Assembly (NCBI RefSeq): GCF_020283565.1
Contig: NC_060065.1
Location: forward strand, 22,928,409-22,992,408
Direction of reading: 5' to 3'
DNA: 64,000 nucleotides
Origin: Trifolium pratense
Lineage: Eukaryota; Streptophyta; Magnoliopsida; Fabales; Fabaceae
The translations under genes were made by a program, and so were the position numbers. Below the pieces are notes generated by a model. The model did not search any database. It was not told the DNA's origin and worked only from the letters and a program-made list of their open reading frames with translations. This document shows positions 10,807 through 28,007 of the stretch, piece by piece (the first letter of the stretch is position 1; the number at the start of each line of letters is the position of its first letter).

Positions 10807-12560
10807 TGAGCCTTTACTACTCAATGATGATATCAATCACTTGTCATGTTGCCTTGATCGGATGTTGATCTTCAAAATTGTAGATATTGTGATAGCAGCT
10901 AAAACTCTCCACATTCAAGGTTGTTCTTCCTGAAATACAATTTTTTCAAATAAACTGAGTATGTCACATAAACACAGTTTTAGAGAAAGCTTGATAAACA
11001 CGCTTCAAATTATCAACCAAACCAGCTAACGGCAAGTCATGTTTCACTTCAAGTTGATAGTACGTATAAGAAAATTAAAACTAAACAAGAAAATTTAATT
11101 TAATTTTTTATATTCAAAAGAATTTATTCAACAAAAAAGCGAGTACAATGGGTACTCTAACTCGGCCTTACAAAACAACACTAGTCCTGGCTCAGCATCA
11201 AAGTGGAAAAATGTCAACAAATGTTGAATAAATATGGCCTAGCACAAATGTCAACAAATAAATTATTTGACTGGAGTCAAATATTTAATAAGTTTTCTTC
11301 AAAACTAATCATTTAAGAGAACATGTTTTCAATTTTTTCCATAAACTATATGATTATGATCTTCACAATTCCAACTGATTATTGTTAGTTACAACCTTTG
11401 ATAACTTTTTTTTTTGTTTAGAACGAAGTTGAGGATCGAACCTACGACCTCTAACATACTATTTAAACCCTTCGCCAAATATTATTCTTACATATAATTT
11501 AATCTTCATTTTAATGTAAGATAAAAATTATTAATTCTTTTGTCGAAAAAAAAAACTATTAATTCTAAACTATTTTAAAAATGAAATGTATTTTCAAATT
11601 AATAAATTTCTAATTTCTGTGATTGTTTTTACATATATTTCTAATAAAATACAATCTCTATATAATTTGCCCGTGCATCGCACGGGTAGAAGTACTAGTT
11701 GGAAACAAAAGAAAAAAGCAACTACCAAATATATTAGATTTACTCTGTTATACATATCAGGTTGATCACATACCAAAGTAACAAAAGGAGGAAGAAACTG
11801 TTGGACTTCAACCCAATACCCAAAAATTTAAAGTGAAGAGTCTCACAAAAATTACGTCCAAATCTGCAATAAGGAGAATGTACAAATCACTTGATGAAGG
11901 AGGACATGAATCGACCCAACTTTACACACCACCATAGTTGTTATACCGTTTAAAGCTCACACAACTCAACTTGCCAAATATCATAATCACATAGTTAAAA
12001 TTATTTTTCCAATAATGGCAGTTTGCAAATGGGAAGTAGAATCTCAAAATCAAAATGTATACTTTATTCAAGAAAAAATAAGATCCAAAAGACTAATTAG
12101 AAAGGAAAAAACAGAAGAGAAAAATCAAGGGGATGAAGAACAAACCCCAACTGCAATGATTAAAAACATATATGCATGAGGAAGAGAAAAATTGTGGGAG
12201 ACAAACTAAAAGAAACAGAGCAGACATGGGAATTGGGTAATGGGTAGTGTGATGACGAAAAAATTGAATGAATCTGAATGGTTTATAGGTTTGAATTTGT
12301 TGGAATTGAAAAAAGGAATGAGAATATCGAATAGGTATAATGTGTGTAGGAGTAATTAAGAAGAAAGATTTTTATGGAATTTGGAAAAAAAGGAAAAAAG
12401 GAAAAAAGGAAAAAAGAAAACCGAAAGGACAGAGGTATTGGAAGTAGTGTATTATTACTTTGGGCGGCTGGTGGATTAGTGAAAATTAAGCATGCAATTT
12501 TTTTATTTTTTTTTATCAGAAGAAAGAAGTGGAAGATAATTAGGCGGGATTATGGTGCAG
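10807..12560. other. Intergenic stretch with a Helitron end; no supported gene
   Basis: Apart from the Helitron terminus at 11670-11698, I see only A/T-rich sequence. The string at 11428-11470 (gaggatcgaacctacgacctc) resembles a tRNA-like B-box in reverse and may be a SINE scrap. A short Lys-rich frame at 12374-12580 lies in an A/G-rich run and has no features of a gene. Confidence 0.4.
11670..11698 (+). mobile_element. Helitron 3' terminus
   Basis: A perfect 7-bp hairpin (CCCGTGC-atc-GCACGGG, 11670-11686) is followed eight bases later by CTAG (11695-11698) and then T. A short GC-rich hairpin just before CTRR, inserted next to a T, is the canonical 3' end of Helitron rolling-circle transposons. 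The matching 5' TC end could not be placed, so the element's extent is unknown. Confidence 0.65.
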
Positions 12561-12580
12561 TTTTGAGTATTTTGTTTTAA

Positions 12581-12588
12581 TATATAAA
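12581..12588 (+). promoter_or_regulatory. TATA box candidate for the PPR gene
   Basis: TATATAAA lies about 110 bp before the PPR start codon, a normal distance for a plant gene with a short leader. Confidence 0.4.
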
Positions 12589-12697
12589 GGATAAGTGATC
12601 AAATTGAGACTACCAACAACAGTTTCAGCTAACAACGCCTACGCATGCGAGAGCTTGTCGGTGGCCGTATGAACCATACACTCCTCCTCTCCGTTCT

Positions 12698-14704
12698 ATG
12701 TCATTCTATAAAATGCCTCGCAACATTTCCGAATTACAAGCATTGGTTTCTTCATTCCACAAATCAAAAAACCCAATTCTTGCTTTGGAACTTCTCTCCA
12801 AAGCACTAGACCAAAACCCAGATATCAAAACCTTGAAAAATTTCCATACCAAGATTTTTTACCTCAATTCACATCAAAATCCATCTCTAGGGATCAAACT
12901 CATGAGGGCATATGCTGCTTGTGGAGAACCTGGGTTGACACGCAAGGTGTTTGATGAAATGTTTGAGAGAAATATTGTTTTCTACAATGTTATGATTAGA
13001 AGCTATGTCAATAATTATTTGTACAATGATGCTTTGTTTGTTTTTAGGGATATGGTTAATGGAGGGTTTAGACCTGATAATTATACGTATCCTTGTGTTC
13101 TTAAGGCTTGCTCTTGTTCAGAAAATTTGAGTTTTGGGTTGCAGATTCATGGAGATTTGTTGAAGGTTCGAATGGATTTGAATTTGTTTGTTGGGAATGG
13201 TCTTATTGCTATGTATGGGAAATGTGGTTGCTTGGTTGAGGCGCGGCGTGTGTTTGATGAGATGTTGTGCAGGGATGTTGTTTCGTGGAATTCCATGGTT
13301 GCGGGGTATGCACAAAATAAGCGGTTTGATGATGCGTTGGAGATTTGTAGGGAAATGGAGGATTTGGGACAAAAACCAGACGGAGGTACCATGGCTAGTC
13401 TCATGCCAGCTGTAGCCAATACTTTGTCGGAGAATGTTTTGTGTGTTGAGAAGATTTTTGTGAATTTGGAGTGGAAGAATTTGATTTCGTGGAATGTGAT
13501 GATAAGAGTTTATCTGAAAAACTCCATGCCTACGAAAGCCGTGGATTTGTATTTGCAAATGGAGAAAAGTGGAGTAGAACCGGATGCAATCACATGTGCC
13601 AGTGTTCTTCCAGCATGCGGAGATCTTTCAGCATTGTTGTTAGGAAGGAGGATTCATGAATACCTTGAGAGGAGGAATTTACGTCCAAATTTGCTATTGG
13701 AGAATTCTTTGATAGATATGTATGCTAGGTGTGGATGTTTAGAAGATGCAAAAAGGGTTTTCGACAGAATGAAGTTCCGTGATGTTGCATCTTGGACTTC
13801 GTTGATATCTGCTTATGGTATGACCGGGAAAGGCTGTAATGCTGTCGCACTCTTCACAGAAATGCTAAATTCAGGTCAAATTCCAGATTCTATCGCATTC
13901 GTTGCAATTCTCTCGGCTTGCAGTCATTCAGGGTTACTGGATGAAGGGAAGATTTACTTCAAACAGATGACCAATGATTATAGAATAACACCAAGAATCG
14001 AACACTTTGCTTGTATGGTTGATCTATTAGGACGTGCTGGATGTGTAGACGAGGCCTATAATTTTATCAAAGAAATGCCAATTGAGCCTAATGAAAGAGT
14101 TTGGGGGACACTTCTTAGCGCTTGCAGGGTGTATTCAAACATGGATATTGGACTTTTAGCAGCTGACAGCCTGCTTCAATTGGCTCCTGAGCAATCTGGT
14201 TATTACGTGTTGTTATCTAATATTTATGCAAAGGCTGGTAGATGGAAAGAAGTAACTGAAATTCGATCAGTAATGAAGAGAAGAAAAATTCGGAAAACTC
14301 CCGGCATCAGCAATGTTGAGCTAAACAATCAGGTTCATACATTTCTTGCGGGCGACACATTTCATCCGCAGTCAAAGGAGATATATGAAGAGCTAGCTGT
14401 GCTGGTGGGGAAGATGAAAGAGTTAGGATATGTACCAGAGACCGATTCAGCACTTCATGATGTGGAGGAGGAGGATAAGGAATGCCATCTAGCTGTTCAT
14501 AGTGAAAAGTTAGCTATTGTATTTGCCCTTTTGAATACACAAGAGTCTCAAATCAGAATTACCAAAAACCTTCGTGTTTGTGGAGACTGCCATATTGCTG
14601 CAAAGTTAATCTCCAAAATAGTTGAACGCGAAATTGTTGTTAGAGATACTAATAGATTTCACCATTTTAAGGATGGTGTATGCTCTTGTGGTGATTATTG
14701 GTGA
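12698..14704 (+). CDS. Pentatricopeptide repeat protein, PLS-DYW class (organelle RNA editing factor)
   Basis: This is an intronless gene for 668 residues, as usual for plant PPR genes. Degenerate 31-36 residue PPR repeats (P, L and S types) run from about residue 65 to 470, with characteristic stretches such as NVMIRSYVNN, WNSMVAGYAQ, NSLIDMYARCG and WTSLISAYGMTGK. E and E+ motifs follow (about 475-570), with a PG-box variant KTPGISNVEL that has Asn in place of the usual Trp. A complete DYW domain ends exactly in Asp-Tyr-Trp. The deaminase-like zinc residues are present: HSE near residue 604 and CGDCH near 632. DYW proteins bind specific organelle transcripts and convert C to U in mitochondria or plastids. 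The target site cannot be read from the sequence. A second Met lies five codons in (MPRNIS), so the true start may be 12713. Confidence 0.95.
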   Translation: MSFYKMPRNISELQALVSSFHKSKNPILALELLSKALDQNPDIKTLKNFHTKIFYLNSHQNPSLGIKLMRAYAACGEPGLTRKVFDEMFERNIVFYNVMIRSYVNNYLYNDALFVFRDMVNGGFRPDNYTYPCVLKACSCSENLSFGLQIHGDLLKVRMDLNLFVGNGLIAMYGKCGCLVEARRVFDEMLCRDVVSWNSMVAGYAQNKRFDDALEICREMEDLGQKPDGGTMASLMPAVANTLSENVLCVEKIFVNLEWKNLISWNVMIRVYLKNSMPTKAVDLYLQMEKSGVEPDAITCASVLPACGDLSALLLGRRIHEYLERRNLRPNLLLENSLIDMYARCGCLEDAKRVFDRMKFRDVASWTSLISAYGMTGKGCNAVALFTEMLNSGQIPDSIAFVAILSACSHSGLLDEGKIYFKQMTNDYRITPRIEHFACMVDLLGRAGCVDEAYNFIKEMPIEPNERVWGTLLSACRVYSNMDIGLLAADSLLQLAPEQSGYYVLLSNIYAKAGRWKEVTEIRSVMKRRKIRKTPGISNVELNNQVHTFLAGDTFHPQSKEIYEELAVLVGKMKELGYVPETDSALHDVEEEDKECHLAVHSEKLAIVFALLNTQESQIRITKNLRVCGDCHIAAKLISKIVEREIVVRDTNRFHHFKDGVCSCGDYW

Positions 14705-16089
14705 GGGTTCCGATGAAAATTTAACCGGAACTCCCCGCTATGAACACTAGAATTTTGCAATTTTGAGCGGAGTTTGGTTGTGCATATTTATTATAAGTTA
14801 TGGTGCTGTCAAGCCTGATGACTGCTATTGGAGCTTAGGTATGGGACTTCTTTTGACAATTTCCTTTGAAGTGAGAATAAAACATTAGCATATTGTGAAT
14901 TTATTTTTTGAGCACTGAAATTCTTAATTTGCATTACTTAGTATTATGATGAAACAAATGATTTGTGTGTGTTTATAAGCATATATTGATGGTCTGGCTC
15001 TTGATTGTTTTGTTTATTGATGATAAGTCATTACATCTTCATACCTTCACATTAAAACTCAAAACAAATTTTGCTAAGGATCAGACTTCACTTTCCACTC
15101 TTTTGACCAAGCATGATCAATTCAAATGGAGAGGTGGAAATGTCTGGTAGGATGTGATGCCGAAATTAATACCTAAAAAGATTGGCGGGTTAGAAGAGGT
15201 CACATGGAATGGAACATGGAGTGATTAAGCACATCAATGTGTTTGATTTTTAGCACAAATTAACACAGCATGTGTTTAATGATGAACAAATGTTGAGGGA
15301 TACGAGCAGCAGATGTTAGAATGATCATATATGTTGAGGAAAGACAGTCAAAGTAATATCCTTCTGCAAAGGTAATTAGGGCTAGTCATCACTTGCTTGA
15401 GTCTTGACTATTGATCAATCTTCTACTGCACTATCATAGAATCTCATGTAGTAATTGTTGTCCTGATTAACGTGGATAAAATTAACTTGACTATATATAA
15501 TCGACGGAAAAGGAAGGGACATAACTGTATTTTTCTTGGAGTTAGGTGGAGAACAGTAGTAAGGTTTTCTGCTTCCTGTGGGGCGGTTGAGCGTAGTTAA
15601 TAACGTGAATGGAAGGAGATACTTCCCTTAATTAAACTGACCAAATAATGGCGATGTACTTACTCACTATTAGTGACATAAAAAATGAAAACAAAGTACC
15701 ATCTTGAATATTAAACTCTGAATTACCTTCACTTAATCAATGAGAGGCTATGATGAAGGTAAATATTTGAGTAGCTTCAACATCTATCCCAGAAGATAAT
15801 TCTATGTAATGCTTCTCTTTTTCTTTCTGCGTGTTATCATTTGAGTTGGATCATATAATTATTTCAATCCATTGTTTCTTAGCTATATTTTTTAATCTCT
15901 CAAACTACTTCTGCTGTTAAAAACAAATCCAGCCTTGATATTTGCAACAGCTTTGTTAGTCTCAATAATTTCTTTGACATGGGTTGTGACTGTTTTAGGG
16001 GATGATCCCATATAATCAATAGTACCATTTTTTTTCTGGTCTCTTTTTTGTTAACGTAATTTTTCAAGATTAACTATTCTTTAAATTTC
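14705..16089. other. Intergenic; 3' region of the PPR gene, no further gene seen
   Basis: A/T-rich sequence with no convincing exon pair or repeat. The small frame at 14965-15150 has no recognisable feature. Confidence 0.4.
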
Positions 16090-16092
16090 TAT

Positions 16093-16487
16093 GGGTCTGT
16101 TTGGTAAAAATAAGCTATAAGCTAGCTGATAAGCTAGCTGATAGCTGAAAAGCTAGCTTATAGCTGATAGCTGAAAAGCTAGCTTATTGAAATTAAAGTG
16201 TTTGGTAAAATTAGCTTTTAAAGTGGTTATTAAATATAAAATTACATAATTGATAGTGGGTAGTTTATTTTTTTAGAGTGGGTAGTTATTAAATTAAAGG
16301 GTAAAATTGGAATAAAGTGTAAAAAGCTATAAGCTATAAGCTCAAATGCTACTTGAAATAGCATCTGAAAAAAAGCTATAAGCTAGTACAAAAAGCTTGT
16401 TACCAAACACCTCTAATTTTTTGAAACAAGCTTATAAGCTCATATAATAAGCTATAAGCTAGCTTATTTGTGTTACCAAACAGAGCC
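16093..16487. mobile_element. MITE with GG(G/C)TCTGTTTGGTAA ends
   Basis: The left end reads GGGTCTGTTTGGTAA; the complement of the right end reads GGCTCTGTTTGGTAA. TAT flanks both sides (16090-16092 and 16488-16490) as a 3-bp duplication. The 395-bp interior is made of repeated aagctataagct/agctagctt strings that could fold into long hairpins. A 3-bp duplication and GTTTGGT ends fit PIF/Harbinger-like MITEs. Confidence 0.65.
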
Positions 16488-16931
16488 TATGTCGTGTTTA
16501 TGTTACACAATATTTCTACTTGTTGTATGAATGTATTAGCTGTTTATTACAGGATCCTTATGTCTGGCATGCTTGATGAATGTTTTACCGATGCATCAAA
16601 TAAAGAGTAGATTGAACAAAGAATGGTACACATCAAGAAAGGTCCATGTTTGAAACACATTTCATCTGAGAGGAACACTGTTATGATGAGGTTTGGAAAT
16701 CCTTTTTAATCATCTTCTACTGTTTTGGCATTTACAATTTTATAGCTAGACCAGATTTATGAAATGCTAAACTCCTTTACTAGGATAGTGGGGTAGACGG
16801 AACTTTTGTAAACTGAACAAGAAATAAGTTGAGACCGACAACTAGTGTAGGCAACTATTAATTTTTAATAGATTTATTTATTTACATTAAAGGACTTGAA
16901 CAATATTATATTAGACACTTTAGAAATGAAC

Positions 16932-18431
16932 CTAGTTCCTAGGAGATATTTGAGCTTCCAATGGATGTTTCATCACCATAGTAAATTCTTGTTTTTCTGA
17001 CAAATCAACATTACTTTCAGGTGATAAAGTTTTCCATTCAAAGTTCCAAACCAAATTTGCCACAAAATATTCCAAATGAAGCATTGCCAAGTTATAAGCA
17101 GGACAAATCCTTCTCCCTGCTCCAAATGGCATCATCTTGATCTCAGTTTGACTAGTAACATCAAATCCGCTACTACTTTCCTCAAACCTCTCTGGCTTGA
17201 ACGCCATAGGGTCCTCCCAAGCTGTTGGATCCCATCCAACCTCTGCCACCATAAAATTAACTGTCCCGTTTTTAGGCACCAAGTAACCATTAAAAATCAC
17301 ATCCTCAGTCACTGCATGTGGAATTAAGTAGTGAGAAGGAGGGTGGCGCCTTAACCCTTCCAAAATCACAGCCTTAAGATAAGGTAACTTCTCCAAATCT
17401 TCCTCTTTTACATCTCTTTCCTCTCTATCACCAATAACTTCTCCAATTTCCTCCACTATCCTCTGTTGTACATGTCCATATTTCACCAAATTTGCCATAA
17501 TCCATTCCAATGCAGATGAAGTTGTATCAGTTCCTGCAGTTAGAAACTCTGAACAGAGCGCAGCAAGTTCATTGTCATCAAGCTTCCGTTTTTCCTCAGG
17601 CAATTGTATATTCAACAAGGTATCAACATAACAAATGAAACTTTCATCATCAATGCCATTTTCATTATTTTCCTTTTCTCTCGCTCTTATTAGTTCAATA
17701 AATATATCCTTTTGATCCTTTTGAAGATTCAAATACTCATTCCAACGCTTTCGGAACAACATCTGAGAGATTGCTTTTGGAAAATAATTTAGCACACCAA
17801 ATTTTCCGGAGCTTATAATCCAAAGGCGTTGGACGTGCTTAATGACTTCAATTTTCTCGTTGTCAACTTTTTCACCGAAACACATAAAAACTAGTAAGCA
17901 AAAAATTGCATGATGAATGTGATTGATCAACTTAATAGAATAATTTGATGCAGCTTCAGATTTTAATTGCTTCACTAGTGCTTCCATGACACATTTGCGG
18001 GTGTTAGAGAAGGAACTGAACCGCGATGGGTGAAGCATTGTAGTGGTGAGATTATTGCGGAGAACACGCCATGTGGGGCCATAACAAGAGGAGGCAATGT
18101 TGAGTGATTTGTTTAGAGCAAGCGTTTTGGGGCGGTCAGCGAATATCGCACCGTTTTGGATTAAGGCCTCGTGGGCGAGGAAACGATCAGATATGGAAAC
18201 ATGGGGATTAGACCAAAAGTGGAATGAGATGATTGGGCCATGTTTGGCATGGAGGTTGCGAATAATTGGCTTGAGTTTTGGGAATGGTTTTCGTAGCCAT
18301 AGTATGTCGGAAATGATAGGAAAATGGAGGGGTCCGGGAGGGAGTTGAATGGATTGGATGGATCTTATTCTTTTAACAATAAGCATTAAAAGACACAAAA
18401 AAACAAGGACTATTAACCATGGTGTCTCCAT
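16932..18431 (-). CDS. CYP89A: Cytochrome P450, CYP89A-type monooxygenase
   Basis: An intronless 499-residue class II plant P450. Residues 4-20 form the N-terminal membrane anchor, followed by a basic stop and the proline hinge LPPGPLHFP (30-38). The oxygen-binding I-helix motif AGTDTT lies at 299-304, the K-helix ExxR at 358-361 (EGLR), PERF at 413-416, and the haem loop FGAGRRICPA at 436-445 with Cys443 as the iron ligand. The last loop position is Ala rather than the commoner Gly. The flanking RICPAYNLAMLHLEYFVANLVW closely resembles the CYP89A family as I recall it. One Arabidopsis member, CYP89A9, oxidises chlorophyll breakdown products during senescence; the substrate here is unknown. 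It should sit on the endoplasmic reticulum and use P450 reductase. All catalytic residues are present and the length is normal. A TATA-like string lies about 50 bp upstream. Confidence 0.95.
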   Translation of the reverse strand: METPWLIVLVFLCLLMLIVKRIRSIQSIQLPPGPLHFPIISDILWLRKPFPKLKPIIRNLHAKHGPIISFHFWSNPHVSISDRFLAHEALIQNGAIFADRPKTLALNKSLNIASSCYGPTWRVLRNNLTTTMLHPSRFSSFSNTRKCVMEALVKQLKSEAASNYSIKLINHIHHAIFCLLVFMCFGEKVDNEKIEVIKHVQRLWIISSGKFGVLNYFPKAISQMLFRKRWNEYLNLQKDQKDIFIELIRAREKENNENGIDDESFICYVDTLLNIQLPEEKRKLDDNELAALCSEFLTAGTDTTSSALEWIMANLVKYGHVQQRIVEEIGEVIGDREERDVKEEDLEKLPYLKAVILEGLRRHPPSHYLIPHAVTEDVIFNGYLVPKNGTVNFMVAEVGWDPTAWEDPMAFKPERFEESSSGFDVTSQTEIKMMPFGAGRRICPAYNLAMLHLEYFVANLVWNFEWKTLSPESNVDLSEKQEFTMVMKHPLEAQISPRN

Positions 18432-18480
18432 ATGTTAGTTTCATTTGTATTGCATTGTGAGAATAATGCTTGTCACCGTG

Positions 18481-18490
18481 TATTTATATA
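18481..18490 (-). promoter_or_regulatory. TATA box candidate for the P450 gene
   Basis: On the minus strand TATATAAATA lies about 50-60 bp before the ATG at 18431, a position expected for a core promoter. Confidence 0.5.
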
Positions 18491-18499
18491 TCTCTTTAC

Positions 18500-19740
18500 C
18501 TTGGTAATCAATATGATGCGTTGATTAGTTTTCCGTGAGCCAACTAAACTTATGTTTAACAAATTCATACGATATATTTACTGCCATATATGGATCCTCT
18601 AGACCGCCCCTCTAGACAGCCTATTTTCTTGGTTATCACTTATCTATCCTTTTCGTAAAAAAAAAAAATACCATTTTATCTTCATTGACTAAAGGAGCCG
18701 TGAAATATTTAATAAGTGATTGGATAGTAAAAATGGTAACTAATCTATCTATCTATCTATCTAATGACCAAAAGAAAATGGTAACTTCTCATAAAATAAA
18801 TGGCAATTGATCTCTCTCTTCAACCTTTTTGTTTTGAATGACCTCTCTTTAATTTTTGTTATATGTAGGCAAAATAACAAACATCATAGAAGTACAACTG
18901 CGAGTTTTTCGGACACTCTCTCTTCAACTTAAATATATCCTATTACTAAAAAAGAACTAGGAATATTCATTTGCTTACAGACTCATTTCATAAAATCTAT
19001 CTAATATGTGGGGTGCTTTATTTTTCCAATCAAAATAAAAGATTATATTAGAACCAACTAAAAAGTCTCTAAACTATTATGTCATCCAAATTATTGATAC
19101 AAACAATAAAATTTAGTTATTGATGAATATATAATAAGTTTACGGTGCATAAGCGAATTCCTTATGCACCATGTATAAATAACACACAAAACCATTCCAC
19201 AACAAAATGATATTGGATTACAACCCTCTGAAACCATTTCACAGTAAAAATGGATTTGGCATGATAAAGTACATCTAATGTGAAACCATTCCACAACAAA
19301 AATGGTTTTGGCATGATTTTAGTTTTAAACTAACTACGAAGCAATATAATGACGTTCAGGGGTTGTTGTTGATTTGGGGGTGGGAAATGGTGCGTTTGGA
19401 GATTTGTTAGATTCAATTTAATGGTGGAGATTTGTTTATGCACCATGCATAAATTTATTCCTTATGCACAATAACTCAACCTTTCCTTTATTCAGCTTAA
19501 ATACACAATGTGTTATAACTTATAAGGTCTATAAATAGATAAATTTTTATTCATAAATCTAACTTGCACCATGTGACGGATCACATATTTATACTCATAA
19601 ATCTAACTTGGTCAGTTCAAACTAATCTAACTGTTAGTGGTTACAAAGCCAAACTAATTCTAGCAAAGTGAGACAAAACAGTTAGTAACTAACATTGAGT
19701 TAGTTAAGTAGCTTGCGATACAAGTAATTGTTAAATCCTT
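18500..19740. other. Intergenic; small repeats only
   Basis: Contains a short (CTAT)n run at 18742-18762, a strong hairpin at 19148-19173 (GGTGCATAAG ... CTTATGCACC), and related gtgcataa/ttatgcac strings near 19435-19470. No coding region is supported. Confidence 0.4.
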
Positions 19741-19744
19741 CTCT

Positions 19745-19924
19745 ATTGTTTATAAACAGTTGAAAGAACAAACTCTTTTGTTAAATGAAATTTTCCCACT
19801 AAAATCAAGGTTCCTCACAAGACAGAGAAAGGGTTCACAATCTTCAGTCTTCCGTTTCGCAAATCAGGGTTCAGGTTCATCTTCCGTCTACCTCTTTCCA
19901 TCTACTCTCATGCAAAGATTTCAG
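19745..19924 (+). other. Putative 5' untranslated exon of the small unknown gene
   Basis: C/T-rich text ending in a strong donor (ttcag|gtaaga). The start is a guess. It would splice over an 865-base intron to 20790, just ahead of the ATG at 20803. Confidence 0.4.
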
Positions 19925-20802
19925 GTAAGATATACTCTCTCCTCTTCCCCTTTGTTCCCAATTTCCTGTTGTATCACATTTGGGTTTTCCCTCTTTTGAA
20001 CTTGTTTTCAACTTGTTTCAAAGATTTCTGTTTCAATGTTTTATCTTCTTGGTATTCTCAAGGTAATGTTATAGGCATTTTAAAATCTTGTTTCAAAGAA
20101 TTGAATTAGATAATGTAAAGATTAGGAAAAAAAGTTTGAACATTTAAGGCATTGTTGGTAGAAAGTGAATATAAGAAAGGTGTTGTATCTTTCTTAGATT
20201 TTGCCTAGACTAAAGGAAAACCAGAAACGAATGAAATTTTGCATTGTTACAATCTGTTATTGTGGAGTTTGCTATAGTTCTTGATTTATCAAGAGCCAAT
20301 TTTCTGGTTCTGATCATTTGCTGCATTGATAATTTTGAACCTTATTCAGTGAAATATCGTAATTAGGTGTTGTTAACTTTTGATATCTCATTGATCTGAA
20401 ATAGGTTCTTTAAATACATGAACAATTACATAGCCATTTCCATATTTTTGCTGTCTTTGCATCTGTAAATGTTGATATTGAATCTGTTATAGCATACAAT
20501 TAAACCATTTTTTCCAGTTGACTTATTACATTCGCAATTTTAATTTTGAACCTTATATTCAGTTTTATAGCTATAATTAAGTTAGAATCTCATCTACTGT
20601 TATTCAAATAACTATCTTATCACGTTCAGATTATTACTTAGCTTGTAAGATTGACTTGCTTAGCATAGAAATTTAGTTACTATTATGTGCTTTTCTTGTA
20701 CCATTGTTTGTGTTGAAGAAAATGAACGACTCGTGAGTTATTATGTGCCGTTTCATAATGATTTACACGGTCTTGATATTTTTTTACAGTGGATTTAACT
20801 CT

Positions 20803-27400
<6,598 letters not shown>

Positions 27401-28005
27401 AAAACAAGCAATCCGTCTCCGCTTCAGTAAAGTTTGCCAAGTCCATTCCGTGACTTGTGTTAGGTGCTAAAACAATGTAAATCTCAGGGCAATCACAGTT
27501 TTATGCTAGTTCTCTCTTGTTGTCATTTCATGGCTTGTGTTTTGCGCCAAGAATATATAATAGATCTAACATAGTCTATTTCCGGTAATTAGTTTTTCTC
27601 GTTTTTGGAATTAATTTTTCGTATTTCTTTTGTATGTTTTCTTCCTCCGATGCTAGGCTTCCTTTATGCAATTTTCTTTGGTTTTGAATCATCGAGTTCA
27701 ATTGAACTGTATGGTTTATCCTTCATCAGACTTCTGCGATTACTCTCTTCACATGCTTCATCTGTACTTTCATCAAACTTTTGCTATGGAAGTAAAACTC
27801 TCTTAAAAAGCATGTTGATACAATGATGATCTTTTAACAAATGAAGATAGTGTGAGTATTGAACCTCTCCCCATTAATAAACACTTCAAAAATTGTTAAG
27901 CTCTTAACTTTCTATGAAGCAAAGACAGATTGTATTATGATGATTAAAAGCTCTCACTATTCACCTTTAGTCATTGAAATCAATTTTTTAGGAAAGTAGT
28001 TTGAC
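27401..28005. other. 3' region of the small gene and intergenic sequence
   Basis: No further exon is supported. The frame at 27605-27826 is hydrophobic but has no recognisable feature; it may be 3' untranslated sequence. Confidence 0.35.
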
Positions 28006-28007
28006 TC

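Noticed and set aside
10573..10836. 87-codon minus-strand frame
   Set aside because: It is the LTR-encoded tail of the retrotransposon read from the 5' LTR into by an unrelated upstream Met.
13118..13659. Frames on both strands inside the PPR gene
   Set aside because: They are shadows of the clearly supported DYW PPR frame.
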